64,000 nucleotides of DNA from an uncultured Draconibacterium sp. (GCF_963675065.1 NZ_OY775905.1:496001-560000), one strand, 5' to 3'; positions 8,121 to 17,821 are shown, numbered from the stretch's first letter. Translations and numbers: made by a program. The notes: generated by a model not told the origin, from the sequence alone.

Positions 8121-9476
8121 TTAATCAAGAGGTTGATCTTCATCACCATCATTAAAAATCTTGCTGCCAAAATTTTTATAAAACCAGTTATCGATGTTCG
8201 ATTCAGTAACAGGCTCGTCTTTCTTTTTTTCGGCCTTTTCCCTGGTTTTGGTCTTTTCTTTTGACTTCCAGCCAAAACCCGTTGATTTGGATTTTGGCTT
8301 CGCTTTTGGTTTTGGTTGCGGAGGAACAAACATTATTGTTTCTTCCTCTTCCGGCTCTGGCTCGTATGGTTTTTCTTCGTAAAAATCATAATTGATTGTC
8401 TCTGCCACCTCGTTTATCGGTTCCTGTTCGGCAACAGCATCTTCAAAATCGTCGTCGAGATTAAAGTTTTGCACCTCCTTTTCGGGTTGCAATTCTTTGT
8501 TTGGATTGGTGTCGAAACCGGTGGCCAAAATGGTGACACTAATTTTATCGCCAAGACGCTCATCGTAGCCATTACCCCAGATGATATCGGCATCCTGCCC
8601 TGCTTTCTCCTGTAGCGATTCAATAATTTCTCCAATTTCTCCAATCCTGATCTCCTCACTTCCCGAGATAATATTCAGTAGTATATTTTTTGTTCCGAAG
8701 ATATCGTTACTATCCAACAGTGGCGACTCCAGCGCGGCATTTACGGCATCCATGGCCCGGCCTTCGCCAGTGGCAAAACCGGTACCCATAATAAATACAT
8801 CGCTTTTTTGCATCACTGTTTCCACATCGGTATAGTCGATGTTTACATTTCCGTGAACGGTTATAATTTCGGCAACTCCTTTAACAGCCGTTGACACAAT
8901 ATTGTCGGCCATTTTAAAAGCCTGACTAGCCGGCAAATCGCCGTAAATATGGTGCAACCTGTCGTTGCTGATCACCAGCATGCTGTCGACAAATTCTGCC
9001 ATCTTATCAATACCTTCCTGTGCTTGAGCACGGCGTTTATTTCCTTCGGCCGGCGACGGAATGGTTACCACTGCAATGGTTAAGATGTCGAGTTCGCGGG
9101 CCAGACTTGCAATTACCGGAGCAGCTCCGGTTCCGGTTCCGCCACCCATTCCTGCCGCGATAAACAACATTTTGGTATTGTCACCCAGTACTTTTTTCAG
9201 GTCTTCATAATTTTCGCGGGCGGCTTCGGCACCTCTTTCAGGTTTATTTCCAGCACCTCGCCCTTCTGTTAATGTGGTTCCAAGCTGAATTTTAATCGGC
9301 ACAGGACTGTTGTCCATGGCTTGCGAATCGGTATTACAAATGATATAATCAACACCTGTTATTCCCTCTTCGAACATGTGATTGACCGCATTGCAACCAC
9401 CACCGCCAACTCCAATTACTTTAATAATTGATGATGCTGCCTTCGGAAATTGAAAATTTGCTAATTCTTCGGTCAT
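8121..9476 (-). CDS. FtsZ paralogue, first tandem copy, lacking the canonical C-terminal peptide
   Basis: A full FtsZ core: GGGGCNAV (24-31), GGGTGTG (111-117), Glu144/Arg148 in AEGNKR, and catalytic NIDYTD (212-217), so GTP binding and hydrolysis should be kept. Beyond residue 325 it differs from the second copy: an acidic linker, a strongly basic Lys/Pro stretch (about 387-419) and the ending SNIDNWFYKNFGSKIF plus an acidic tail. No PAFxRR-like peptide is present, so the usual FtsA/ZipA-type docking is probably lost or altered. It sits between ftsA and the second ftsZ with gaps of 11 and 24 bp, clearly in the same operon. It could modulate ring assembly by co-polymerising. Confidence 0.9.
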   Translation of the reverse strand: MTEELANFQFPKAASSIIKVIGVGGGGCNAVNHMFEEGITGVDYIICNTDSQAMDNSPVPIKIQLGTTLTEGRGAGNKPERGAEAARENYEDLKKVLGDNTKMLFIAAGMGGGTGTGAAPVIASLARELDILTIAVVTIPSPAEGNKRRAQAQEGIDKMAEFVDSMLVISNDRLHHIYGDLPASQAFKMADNIVSTAVKGVAEIITVHGNVNIDYTDVETVMQKSDVFIMGTGFATGEGRAMDAVNAALESPLLDSNDIFGTKNILLNIISGSEEIRIGEIGEIIESLQEKAGQDADIIWGNGYDERLGDKISVTILATGFDTNPNKELQPEKEVQNFNLDDDFEDAVAEQEPINEVAETINYDFYEEKPYEPEPEEEETIMFVPPQPKPKAKPKSKSTGFGWKSKEKTKTREKAEKKKDEPVTESNIDNWFYKNFGSKIFNDGDEDQPLD

Positions 9477-9487
9477 ATCTTTTTGTT

Positions 9488-10771
9488 TTAATTGAATTCA
9501 AGATCTTCATTGTCGTCGCCAAAAAAGTTGATCGCACTTTGCAAAGCTCCTTTTACATTGGTCATTAAACCACGTCCGCTCCGGTGCACTTTTGGTTCGG
9601 GCAATGTTCTTTCTTCCCCAACATTTTGTGCTATCGAAAGTTTTAAGGCTCCCAATGCAGTTAGCAATGCCGGATTTTTGGCTTCTTCCCTGCGATTTGC
9701 AGGAAGAATTACGGGATGTGCCCTGCGTGCATCCAAACCGGTATGAAATTTCACCAGCGTAATAATGTGCCCCAAATTTGAGGTTCCTCCTGCCAGAACA
9801 ATTCCGGTTCCCAAACGATCAGCAACTCCCGATCTTTCGATCTCGGCAACTACACAATCCACAATCTCTTCCAAACGCGCCTGTATAATGTAAGCCAGAC
9901 TTCGGATCGTAATTTCTTTAGGTTCCCAGCCATTATTTTTGGCAATGGTAACGGTATCTTCTGTTTTAATCTGGTCGCCCAAAGCCTGTCCGTAACGCAC
10001 TTTTAGCAACTCCGCTTTTTCAAGAAATGTAGAGCAGCCCACTTTTAAGTCGTTGGTGATAACTTCTCCGGCAAACGGAATAACAGCCGTGTGCACCAGT
10101 GCATTTTCGTAGTAAATGGCCAGGTTGGTAGTACCGGCACCAATATCAAGTACCACTCCACCCATTTCCTTTTCAGGTTTTGAGAGCGCGGCCTCTGCCA
10201 GTGCCAGCGACGAATGGAAAACTTCGCCCAGTTCAACACCTACACTTTGCCAAACGCGGTTCAGTATCTGGTATTCCTGATCAGGCATAATGACCAGTTT
10301 GTAACGGGCTTCAATCTTTTTTCCTGTGGCTCCAACAGGTTTCAGCTCCTCCGTTTCATCATCAATGACAAAAGAAGTCGGAATAACTTTCAGAATACGG
10401 TAATCATTTTTAATCTTCAGGTTTTTCGCTTCATTGTACAGCTCATCAATATCGAGACTGGTTACCACGCCACCTTCGCCCGTAAAACGCGGAGCCTTAT
10501 AGTCGATGGTTCGCATACGTTTTCCGGCGTACGCCACATCAACAACCGTGATTTCGTCTTCGAGCTGCGCATCCAACTGTTCCAGCACTGCCGTGATGGA
10601 CTCGGTTGCATCAGCAAGATTAAAAATCATACCTCGTTTTATGCCTTTCGACGGCACCTGGGCAGTACCCAGAATTTCCATTTTCCCCTCGGCTGTTGCC
10701 TGTCCTGCAAGCGCAACCATTTTTGAGGTTCCCATGTCGATAACAACTGAAAGATTTGTTCTTGAAGCCAT
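9488..10771 (-). CDS. ftsA: Cell division protein FtsA
   Basis: Actin-fold ATPase that tethers FtsZ filaments to the inner membrane. The nucleotide-binding blocks are visible: VIDMGTSKMVA at residues 10-20, VVLDIGAGTTNLAIY near 205-219 and TGIVLAGGTSNLGH near 330. Near the C-terminus, LMTNVKGALQSAINFF can form the amphipathic membrane helix, followed by a short acidic tail. The 427-aa length is normal. It starts 2 bp after ftsQ and is followed by the two ftsZ genes. Confidence 0.95.
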   Translation of the reverse strand: MASRTNLSVVIDMGTSKMVALAGQATAEGKMEILGTAQVPSKGIKRGMIFNLADATESITAVLEQLDAQLEDEITVVDVAYAGKRMRTIDYKAPRFTGEGGVVTSLDIDELYNEAKNLKIKNDYRILKVIPTSFVIDDETEELKPVGATGKKIEARYKLVIMPDQEYQILNRVWQSVGVELGEVFHSSLALAEAALSKPEKEMGGVVLDIGAGTTNLAIYYENALVHTAVIPFAGEVITNDLKVGCSTFLEKAELLKVRYGQALGDQIKTEDTVTIAKNNGWEPKEITIRSLAYIIQARLEEIVDCVVAEIERSGVADRLGTGIVLAGGTSNLGHIITLVKFHTGLDARRAHPVILPANRREEAKNPALLTALGALKLSIAQNVGEERTLPEPKVHRSGRGLMTNVKGALQSAINFFGDDNEDLEFN

Positions 10772-10773
10772 AA

Positions 10774-11526
10774 TTATCTTCTTTTTGCTATTACCTGATC
10801 TTTATATTTTAAACTGATCGTTTTGTATTTATTCCAATTATTCTTTGCCATAATCTGCTTGTAAAAAGCTTTCATATTACGCAGTTTTTCTTGATAATTT
10901 TCCAGCGTACCAAACTCAATTGTATGATCGCCAACCAAGGGAATCAACAGCACATTACCATCTTTTTGCACATGAATCTGCTCGATTTGTGCATTCCAGA
11001 ATTCATCGTTTTCTATCATTAAAACACAGGGCAAAAGTGCTACTTTCGCATACTCTTCGCTGATATCTCCGGTAGCCACCAATACGTTGGCCGCATAATT
11101 TGTCGATACAGGAATTTTACCACCAAACTCATCAAGGTAGTAATTTCCTTTGTCAGAAAAAACACGCACCACCGGTTTCCGGTGCTTCAGATCGATGGCA
11201 AGCACTCCTCTAAAAGTAGCGCTATCGGTGCGGGTAACAACTTTATAAACCTCGGCTTTTAAAATTGCTTCGTGTTTTTCGACCGCCTGCTCAATCTCCA
11301 CCGTATTTATACTGTCAAAATCCTTCCCTATTATATTTTTATCAATCGACTTCACCAGGTTTACCAGCTCTGTGCGTTCAACTTTAATTACCTCGTCCGG
11401 ATCGTAATTAAACTGAATATCGTTGCAAGTGGCATGATTGTACTTCAGAGAAGTAAATGCCAGTGTAACCAGCATAAATACCAGCAATACCAACAAACCG
11501 CCTATTTTTGCAAACTTCTTTATCAT
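10774..11526 (-). CDS. ftsQ: Cell division protein FtsQ/DivIB
   Basis: Bitopic divisome protein linking cytoplasmic and periplasmic steps. Residues about 8-28 form a single membrane segment (GGLLVLLVFMLVTLAFTSL), after which a POTRA-like region and the FtsQ beta domain follow in the periplasm. Sequence conservation in this family is low; the call rests on topology, length (250 aa) and position between murC and ftsA. Its ATG overlaps the murC stop by 4 bp, suggesting translational coupling. Confidence 0.88.
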   Translation of the reverse strand: MIKKFAKIGGLLVLLVFMLVTLAFTSLKYNHATCNDIQFNYDPDEVIKVERTELVNLVKSIDKNIIGKDFDSINTVEIEQAVEKHEAILKAEVYKVVTRTDSATFRGVLAIDLKHRKPVVRVFSDKGNYYLDEFGGKIPVSTNYAANVLVATGDISEEYAKVALLPCVLMIENDEFWNAQIEQIHVQKDGNVLLIPLVGDHTIEFGTLENYQEKLRNMKAFYKQIMAKNNWNKYKTISLKYKDQVIAKRR

Positions 11527-12911
11527 TTTTCTTTACTTTCCAACAGTTCAATTATACTTTCCACCATGCGGTCGATATCGCCTGCCCCCATTGTTAGCAC
11601 AATTTCGTTCGGGTCTGATTTTAGTATTTTCAATACCTCATCACGCTCGGCCAGCATCCTGTTCTCCAGCTTCATTTCTTTGTAAATGATTGCTGATGAA
11701 ACACCGGGAATTGGTTCTTCACGAGCCGGGTAAAGCGGAATAAGAATAGCTTTATCCAGCAAATCCAGACTTTTTGCAAACTCAGGCGCAAAATCTCTGG
11801 TGCGCGAATACAAGTGAGGCTGAAAAACTCCGGTCACTTTTTTATCAGGAAACAAAGCTTTAACCGAGGTTATAAACGCCTCTAGTTCTGCCGGGTGATG
11901 CGCGTAATCGTCGATATAAATCCTGTTCTCCGAACGGTAACGAATATCAAAACGACGCGCCACACCTTCATAATCTTCAATTCCGGCTTTTATGGCATCT
12001 GCCGACGCTCCCGCCAGCCAGGCCAAAGCACTGGCTCCAATCGTATTTTCTACGTTCACCAGCCCCGGATAATTCATTCTGCAGTTGGCAATTATTCCTT
12101 CCGGAGTTTTTAAATCGAAGGAATAAAATCCCGTTTCTGAATTCAATTGCAGATTTAGTGCGGCAAAATCAGTTTTACCTTTTAATGAATAAGAATAAAC
12201 CTTTGCTTCGGTTTTCGAAGTGTCCAGTTCTACTCCTTCTTTTAGCACCAAACTTCCGTCGGGGCGGATCTGCGAAATAAATTTTTCGAACGACTCGACG
12301 ATCTTTTCCTTTTCGCCATAAATATCCAGATGATCAGCATCAACAGAAGTTACCAATGCCAATTGCGGTTTTAGGTGCAAAAACGAACGATCGAATTCAT
12401 CAGCTTCGGCAACAATCCATGGCGAGTTATTTTCCGGAAGTACCAAATTACTCCTGAAATTCTTTGAAATGCCGCCTAAAAATGCGCCGCATCCTTGTTC
12501 CGTTTTACTCAGGATATTGGTAACGATAGTACTTGTCGTCGTCTTTCCGTGTGTGCCGGAAACGCCAATTCCTTTTCGCTCGTTGCAAATCATCCCCAAA
12601 ACTTTCGCCCGCTTAAACAAACCAATTGGCTGGCTTTTAAACCAGTTCAGTTCTTTATGCTCGTCGGGCAAAGCCGGTGTATATACAGCAATTGTTTCCG
12701 CCGGATTCCATTTCGACGGAATATTTCTGATATCATCATCAAAATGCACATCGATCCCTTCTTTCTGAAGTGCGTCCGTCAATACAGTTGGTGTACGGTC
12801 GTATCCTGCCACATTGCGCCCCAAAAATTTAAAATAACGGGCCAGCGCACTCATCCCTATTCCTCCGATCCCAAGGAAATATACATTCTTTATTTTCTGA
12901 ATGTTGTCCAT
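11523..12911 (-). CDS. murC: UDP-N-acetylmuramate--L-alanine ligase
   Basis: Adds the first L-Ala of the stem peptide to UDP-MurNAc in the cytoplasm. The N-terminal Rossmann motif FLGIGGIGMSALARYF and the ATP loop GVSGTHGKTTT (about residues 115-125) are those of MurC, and DDYAHHPAE is the Mur-ligase domain 3 block. The 462-aa length is standard. It starts 1 bp after murG. Confidence 0.96.
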   Translation of the reverse strand: MDNIQKIKNVYFLGIGGIGMSALARYFKFLGRNVAGYDRTPTVLTDALQKEGIDVHFDDDIRNIPSKWNPAETIAVYTPALPDEHKELNWFKSQPIGLFKRAKVLGMICNERKGIGVSGTHGKTTTSTIVTNILSKTEQGCGAFLGGISKNFRSNLVLPENNSPWIVAEADEFDRSFLHLKPQLALVTSVDADHLDIYGEKEKIVESFEKFISQIRPDGSLVLKEGVELDTSKTEAKVYSYSLKGKTDFAALNLQLNSETGFYSFDLKTPEGIIANCRMNYPGLVNVENTIGASALAWLAGASADAIKAGIEDYEGVARRFDIRYRSENRIYIDDYAHHPAELEAFITSVKALFPDKKVTGVFQPHLYSRTRDFAPEFAKSLDLLDKAILIPLYPAREEPIPGVSSAIIYKEMKLENRMLAERDEVLKILKSDPNEIVLTMGAGDIDRMVESIIELLESKEK

Positions 12912-12912
12912 T

Positions 12913-14019
12913 CTATTGTTTCACTAATTTTTCTACTTCATCAACTATTTGTTTGGTAGCATTAGGTTTAGCCAACCCTTTACTTTTTGCTGCCAACGCG
13001 CTGCAACGATCTTCATCATTCACAACTTCAAAAGCCAATGGGAATAATTTCTCGTTAATCTCATCATCGCGTACCATTAATGCCGCATCCTGCTCAACCA
13101 AAGCCATCGCATTTTTAGTTTGATGGTCTTCCGAAACATTTGGCGACGGCACCAATACCGAAGCTTTTCCTACCAAACACAACTCCGAAATTGTTCCTGC
13201 TCCTGCTCTCGAAATCACCAGATCGGCCACTTCGTAGGCCAGATCCATACGAGTTATAAACTTATGAATCTGCAGATTTTTCGGTTTTGTTTCTTTTAGT
13301 TCTTCCTGAATTTTATCGAAATAATACGCCCCGGTTTGCCAGATTACCTGAATTCCCGAAGCTTCAATTTCCTTCATATTTTTCAGCACAGCCTGGTTTA
13401 CCGAACGTGCACCAAGACTCCCGCCTACAATTAATATCACCTTATCGCCCTCACTTACTTTAAAAAACTCAAAAGCCTCTTTTCTATTTTGTTTTTCGAT
13501 AAGATTCTGACGAACCGGATTTCCGGTAAAGATCAGTTTTTCTACCGGGAAAAAGCGCTCCATTTTATCGTAAGCTACACAAATGGAATTCACCTTTTTG
13601 CTCAACAGTTTATTGGTGATTCCGGCGTACGAGTTTTGCTCCTGAATTAAACAAGGCACCTTATCTTTTGCAGCTGCCCTTAACAGTGGACCGCTGGCAT
13701 AACCGCCCACTCCAATAGCTACTTCCGGGTGAAAATCGGCTACAATCTTTTTCGCCAACTTCGAACTTTGACGCAGTTTTTTGAAGAACGTAATTATTTT
13801 CATGCTGGGTTTCCGCGGAAACCCCATCACGGGCAAGCCAATAATTTTATAGCCGGCGGCAGGCACTTTCTCCATTTCCATCCGGTCTTCGGCACCAACA
13901 AATAAAATGTCAGCGTCAGGATTGCGCTTTTTAATTTCGTTGGCAATGGCAAGCGCCGGAAAAATATGTCCCCCGGTACCACCTCCACTAATTATGGCTC
14001 TATTTATCTTTTGTTTCAT
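12913..14019 (-). CDS. murG: Undecaprenyl-PP-MurNAc-pentapeptide GlcNAc transferase
   Basis: Makes lipid II from lipid I on the inner face of the membrane. The glycine loop ISGGGTGGHIFPA near the N-terminus and the UDP-GlcNAc site SRAGAGTISEL identify MurG. Two starts are possible: the ATG chosen here leaves seven residues before the first beta strand, as usual in the family, and overlaps ftsW by 20 bp; an upstream ATG at 14040 would add seven residues and overlap by 41 bp. Confidence 0.95.
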   Translation of the reverse strand: MKQKINRAIISGGGTGGHIFPALAIANEIKKRNPDADILFVGAEDRMEMEKVPAAGYKIIGLPVMGFPRKPSMKIITFFKKLRQSSKLAKKIVADFHPEVAIGVGGYASGPLLRAAAKDKVPCLIQEQNSYAGITNKLLSKKVNSICVAYDKMERFFPVEKLIFTGNPVRQNLIEKQNRKEAFEFFKVSEGDKVILIVGGSLGARSVNQAVLKNMKEIEASGIQVIWQTGAYYFDKIQEELKETKPKNLQIHKFITRMDLAYEVADLVISRAGAGTISELCLVGKASVLVPSPNVSEDHQTKNAMALVEQDAALMVRDDEINEKLFPLAFEVVNDEDRCSALAAKSKGLAKPNATKQIVDEVEKLVKQ

Positions 14020-15223
14020 TTTCAATTTCGTAATCTTCATCAGGAGCTTTAATCATAATCGGTTGCTCCGCCACTTCTTTATTCTGCTGATTTTGGTGAC
14101 TCACACTAAGAATCAAACCAAAAGCCAGCGAAGTAAACAACAACGATGTTCCTCCCAAACTAATCCATGGTAGCGGCTGACCGGTAACCGGCAACGCACC
14201 GCTTGAAACACCAATATTTATCATGGCCTGAAAAACCAGCACCAATGTTAATCCAATAACCATAAATGCCGGAAACGTTCGGGTGGCCCGCCGGACAATC
14301 ACCACTCCCCTGAAAAAGAAAATCAGGAAAAGCATGATTACCGCAATACCTCCCAACAAACCATATTCTTCAACGATTATGGCAAAAATAAAATCGTTAT
14401 ATGCAGCGGCCATATAATTACTTACATCGGAGTGGCCGGGGCCTTTCCCAATAATTCCGCCGGAATAAATGGCCAGTTTTGCATAGTCGGCCTGTGTAAT
14501 TCCCTGCGATGCTTCCGGTGGCGGTGGATTTATAAACCGTTCAATTCGCCCCTTTATGGTGTGCACACGGCCAATACTATCCGGTAAAAGATCGGCAGTA
14601 AAGTAAATCGTTACCACCAACGCAATTCCCACACCTACAAGCGAGAACAAATATTTTAATGGAATTCGGCCGCAAAACATCATGGTCATAATCGTTGCGA
14701 AAAGCAATGCCGAGGTTGAGAAATCGGATATAAAAATCAAACCACAGACAATAGCCGTATAAAATATTATCTTCTTAAATGCTTCCCACAAATCGCCTTT
14801 TGTTTTTTGGCGTTTCCCTAAAATTTTGGCAGAAAATAAGACCAGTGAAATCTTGGCCATTTCGGCCGGTTGAAATGTTGCTCCCCAGAAATTAAGTGTA
14901 CGCCCGCTGGAAGAAACAAATGATGTTCCGCGCATTACAATGGAAAAAAGTAAAAATCCGATACTGGCCAGCAAAGCCCACCATGCCAATTTTGAGTACA
15001 ACTTTATGGGCAGCACATTCACCATGAGCAAAATTACCCCAATTCCTGCACCTAAAAACACCACCTGGCGGAAAAGGTATTTCATGGTGTTTCCCTGAGC
15101 CACACGATAGGCCAATGCACCCGTAGAACTGTACACAATAAGCAGCGACAACACCGATAACAGCATCAGCACCATCCAAAGCACGCGGTCGCCCTTAAAT
15201 AATTTCAGAATGGAATGTTGCAT
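14000..15223 (-). CDS. ftsW: SEDS-family septal peptidoglycan polymerase FtsW
   Basis: An integral membrane glycosyltransferase that polymerises lipid II together with FtsI. About ten hydrophobic segments are visible. SEDS signatures include the extracellular loop containing GHSDVSNYMAAAYNDFIF and the late block PVTGQPLPWISLGGTSLL. The 407-aa length fits. Its ATG shares one base with the murD stop (TAATG) and it sits among lipid II genes, which supports FtsW rather than RodA. Confidence 0.94.
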   Translation of the reverse strand: MQHSILKLFKGDRVLWMVLMLLSVLSLLIVYSSTGALAYRVAQGNTMKYLFRQVVFLGAGIGVILLMVNVLPIKLYSKLAWWALLASIGFLLFSIVMRGTSFVSSSGRTLNFWGATFQPAEMAKISLVLFSAKILGKRQKTKGDLWEAFKKIIFYTAIVCGLIFISDFSTSALLFATIMTMMFCGRIPLKYLFSLVGVGIALVVTIYFTADLLPDSIGRVHTIKGRIERFINPPPPEASQGITQADYAKLAIYSGGIIGKGPGHSDVSNYMAAAYNDFIFAIIVEEYGLLGGIAVIMLFLIFFFRGVVIVRRATRTFPAFMVIGLTLVLVFQAMINIGVSSGALPVTGQPLPWISLGGTSLLFTSLAFGLILSVSHQNQQNKEVAEQPIMIKAPDEDYEIENETKDK

Positions 15224-16560
15224 TACAAATTCCTTACTTCTTTTTTAAATTGATTTCCTCTGTCTTCGTAATTCTCAAATAGATCAAAACTTGCACACGC
15301 CGGTGACAACAGCACTGTGTCGCCATTTCGGGCCAGGTAGTAGGCAGCTTTTACTGCCTCTTCCATGCTTGATGCATCCACAATATCAGCCACACAATCG
15401 CCAAAAGCTTCGTGTAACTTGGCATTGTTTTTACCCAGACAAACAATAGCTTTTACCTTGTTGGTTACAAGCCCCTGCAACATGGTGTAGTCATTACCTT
15501 TGTCTACTCCTCCGGCAATCCAGATCACCGGTTTGTGTACACTTTCCAACGCATACCACGATGAATTTACGTTCGTTGCTTTCGAGTCGTTAATAAACTC
15601 GATGCCATGAACCTTAAGAAAGCGCTCCAAACGGTGTTCAACACCTGTAAAATCCGAAAGGCTTTCTCTCAGTTGTTCATCCCTGATTTTTAATACCTTA
15701 CTTGCAATGCCTGCGGCCATGCTGTTGTAGGTATTGTGTTTCCCCTGTAGTGATAAATCCAGTATCGACATGCTGAATTGATTTTGATTAAAGTTGATAA
15801 TTATCCGATTGTCTCTCACACCTGCTCCAGGCCCGGCAGCCTCTTCCAACCCAAAAGGAAGTTGAACAGGTTTTATCTCTCTTTTATTTATTTCTTTTTG
15901 AATTACTTCGTCGTCGGCACAATAAACGAAGTAGTCATCTGCTGTCTGATTTTGAAGAATCCTGAATTTTGAGTCGGTGTAGTTTTGCATATCGTAGCCG
16001 TAACGATCAAGATGATCGGGCGTGATATTCATTAACACTGCTACATCTGCTTTGAATTCGTACATTCCGTCGAGTTGAAAACTACTTAGCTCGATTACAT
16101 ACACATCAAAATTTTCTTCGGCCACCTGCCAGGCAAAGCTTTTCCCAACATTTCCTGCCAGCCCAACATTTAATCCTGCTTCTTGCAGAATATGGTAAAT
16201 CAGCAAAGTGGTAGTGGTTTTGCCGTTGCTCCCGGTAATACAAATGGTTTTAGCCGATGAAAAACGACCGCCAAACTCTATTTCCGAAATTACCGGAGTG
16301 CCCTGCTCTTTTAATTGCTTTACCAGAGGTGCTGTTTCGGGAATCCCCGGACTTTTCACGACCAGTTCGGCGCTCAGAATTTTCTCTTCCGAGTGATGGC
16401 CCTCTTCAAAATCGATCTTATAATTTGAAAGAACGTCTTTGTATTTCTCCTTTATTTTTCCAAGGTCGGACACAAACACATCGTATCCCTTTTTTTGTGC
16501 AAGAATGGCTGCTCCAACTCCGCTTTCGCCTGCTCCTAATATGGCTACCAATCCTTTCAA
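15223..16560 (-). CDS. murD: UDP-MurNAc-L-Ala--D-Glu ligase
   Basis: Adds D-Glu to the stem peptide. The N-terminus VAILGAGESGVGAAILAQ is the MurD Rossmann motif, and ITGSNGKTTTTLLIYHIL is the ATP loop; NDSKATN is the conserved late block. The start is TTG: an in-frame TGA lies three codons upstream and the reading begins 1 bp after the mraY stop, so coupling with mraY translation is likely. Confidence 0.95.
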   Translation of the reverse strand: MKGLVAILGAGESGVGAAILAQKKGYDVFVSDLGKIKEKYKDVLSNYKIDFEEGHHSEEKILSAELVVKSPGIPETAPLVKQLKEQGTPVISEIEFGGRFSSAKTICITGSNGKTTTTLLIYHILQEAGLNVGLAGNVGKSFAWQVAEENFDVYVIELSSFQLDGMYEFKADVAVLMNITPDHLDRYGYDMQNYTDSKFRILQNQTADDYFVYCADDEVIQKEINKREIKPVQLPFGLEEAAGPGAGVRDNRIIINFNQNQFSMSILDLSLQGKHNTYNSMAAGIASKVLKIRDEQLRESLSDFTGVEHRLERFLKVHGIEFINDSKATNVNSSWYALESVHKPVIWIAGGVDKGNDYTMLQGLVTNKVKAIVCLGKNNAKLHEAFGDCVADIVDASSMEEAVKAAYYLARNGDTVLLSPACASFDLFENYEDRGNQFKKEVRNL

Positions 16561-16561
16561 T

Positions 16562-17812
16562 CTATCTCATTTTTAATGTTGCAATTGTTATTACCGCCAG
16601 AATAATTCCGACAATCCAAAAGCGTGTTACAATTTTTGGTTCCGGGAAACCTTTTTTCTGAAAATGATGGTGAATCGGGCTCATCAGAAACACCCTACGT
16701 CCTTCACCATATTTGCGTTTGGTGTATTTAAACCAAAACACCTGAATAACCACCGACAGGTTTTCGATCAGGAAAATTCCACACAACAGTGGGATCAAAA
16801 TTTCTTTGCGGATGATCACTGCAAAAACCGCCAGTATTCCGCCCAGAGCCAAACTTCCGGTGTCGCCCATAAAAACTTGTGCCGGGAATGAGTTGTACCA
16901 CAAAAATCCAACAGTAGCCCCGATGAAAGCTGCAATAAACACAGTCAATTCTCCAATATTCGGAATGTACATGATATTGAGGTAATCGGCATAAATTATG
17001 TTACCACTCACATAAGCCAAAATGCCAAATGTTGCCCCGCTAATGGCAGATGTTCCGGTTGCCAGTCCGTCAATTCCATCGGTAAGATTTGCCGCATTTG
17101 AAACTGCGGTGATAATCAGAATTATGGCAATAGCATAAACCAACCACTTTAACCAACCTGCGGCATCGCCGGCAAAAGCAACCAACCAGGCATAATCAAA
17201 CTCGTTCTTTTTAATAAATGGGATAGTGGTTTTGGTCGATTTTACATCTTCCATTACAAACTGCTTTGTGCTCTCGCCTGTAACGGGATCAATAACTACT
17301 TCCGTCAGAAATTCTCCATTTTCGTCGCTTACATGCTCGCGAACCTTTACATCTTCGCTGATAAAAAGCGTGGCGGCAACAATAAGCCCCAAACTCACCT
17401 GCCCAAGTATTTTAAATTTACCGGCCAGTCCTTCTTTATTCTTTTTGAAAACCTTAATATAATCATCGATAAATCCGATCAATCCCAAAAATGCAGTGGT
17501 AATGAGCATTAAAAGGATATAAACGTTGTCGAGGCGGGCAAAAAGCAGCGTTGGAATAATAATGGCCATCAGAATAATAATTCCGCCCATTGTTGGCGTT
17601 CCCTGCTTTTGCATTTGTCCTTCAAGGCCAAGGTCGCGTACCTCGTCGCCAATTTGCTTACGCTGCAAAATTCGGATCATTTTTTTCCCGAAAATCGTAG
17701 TAATAAACAACGAAAGAATAATTGCTGCTGCCGAGCGAAAAGTAATACCCGGAAGCATTCCAATTCCCGGAATATCGTATCCTGCTAAAAGTTCGTATAG
17801 CCAGTAAAACAT
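16562..17812 (-). CDS. mraY: Phospho-MurNAc-pentapeptide transferase
   Basis: Transfers phospho-MurNAc-pentapeptide to undecaprenyl phosphate, forming lipid I. Ten membrane segments, the aspartate motifs GFIDDYIKV and NAANLTDGIDGLATG, and the HHHFQKKGFPE loop identify it. At 416 aa it is longer than the E. coli enzyme because of a roughly 55-residue hydrophilic insert (about residues 160-215), which I associate with Bacteroidetes MraY. murF, which lies here in many bacteria, is absent; only 9 bp separate mraY from murE. Confidence 0.96.
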   Translation of the reverse strand: MFYWLYELLAGYDIPGIGMLPGITFRSAAAIILSLFITTIFGKKMIRILQRKQIGDEVRDLGLEGQMQKQGTPTMGGIIILMAIIIPTLLFARLDNVYILLMLITTAFLGLIGFIDDYIKVFKKNKEGLAGKFKILGQVSLGLIVAATLFISEDVKVREHVSDENGEFLTEVVIDPVTGESTKQFVMEDVKSTKTTIPFIKKNEFDYAWLVAFAGDAAGWLKWLVYAIAIILIITAVSNAANLTDGIDGLATGTSAISGATFGILAYVSGNIIYADYLNIMYIPNIGELTVFIAAFIGATVGFLWYNSFPAQVFMGDTGSLALGGILAVFAVIIRKEILIPLLCGIFLIENLSVVIQVFWFKYTKRKYGEGRRVFLMSPIHHHFQKKGFPEPKIVTRFWIVGIILAVITIATLKMR

Positions 17813-17821
17813 ATCTTGTTT

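Noticed and set aside
10214..10726. Long open frame (170 codons) on the plus strand inside ftsA
   Set aside because: It lies fully antisense to a well-conserved gene and its translation has no recognisable domain; frames of this kind arise from codon bias of the opposite strand.
17813..17821. Possible loss of murF between murE and mraY
   Set aside because: Only 9 bp separate the genes and there is no remnant; Bacteroidia normally carry murF elsewhere, so this is the usual order rather than a deletion.
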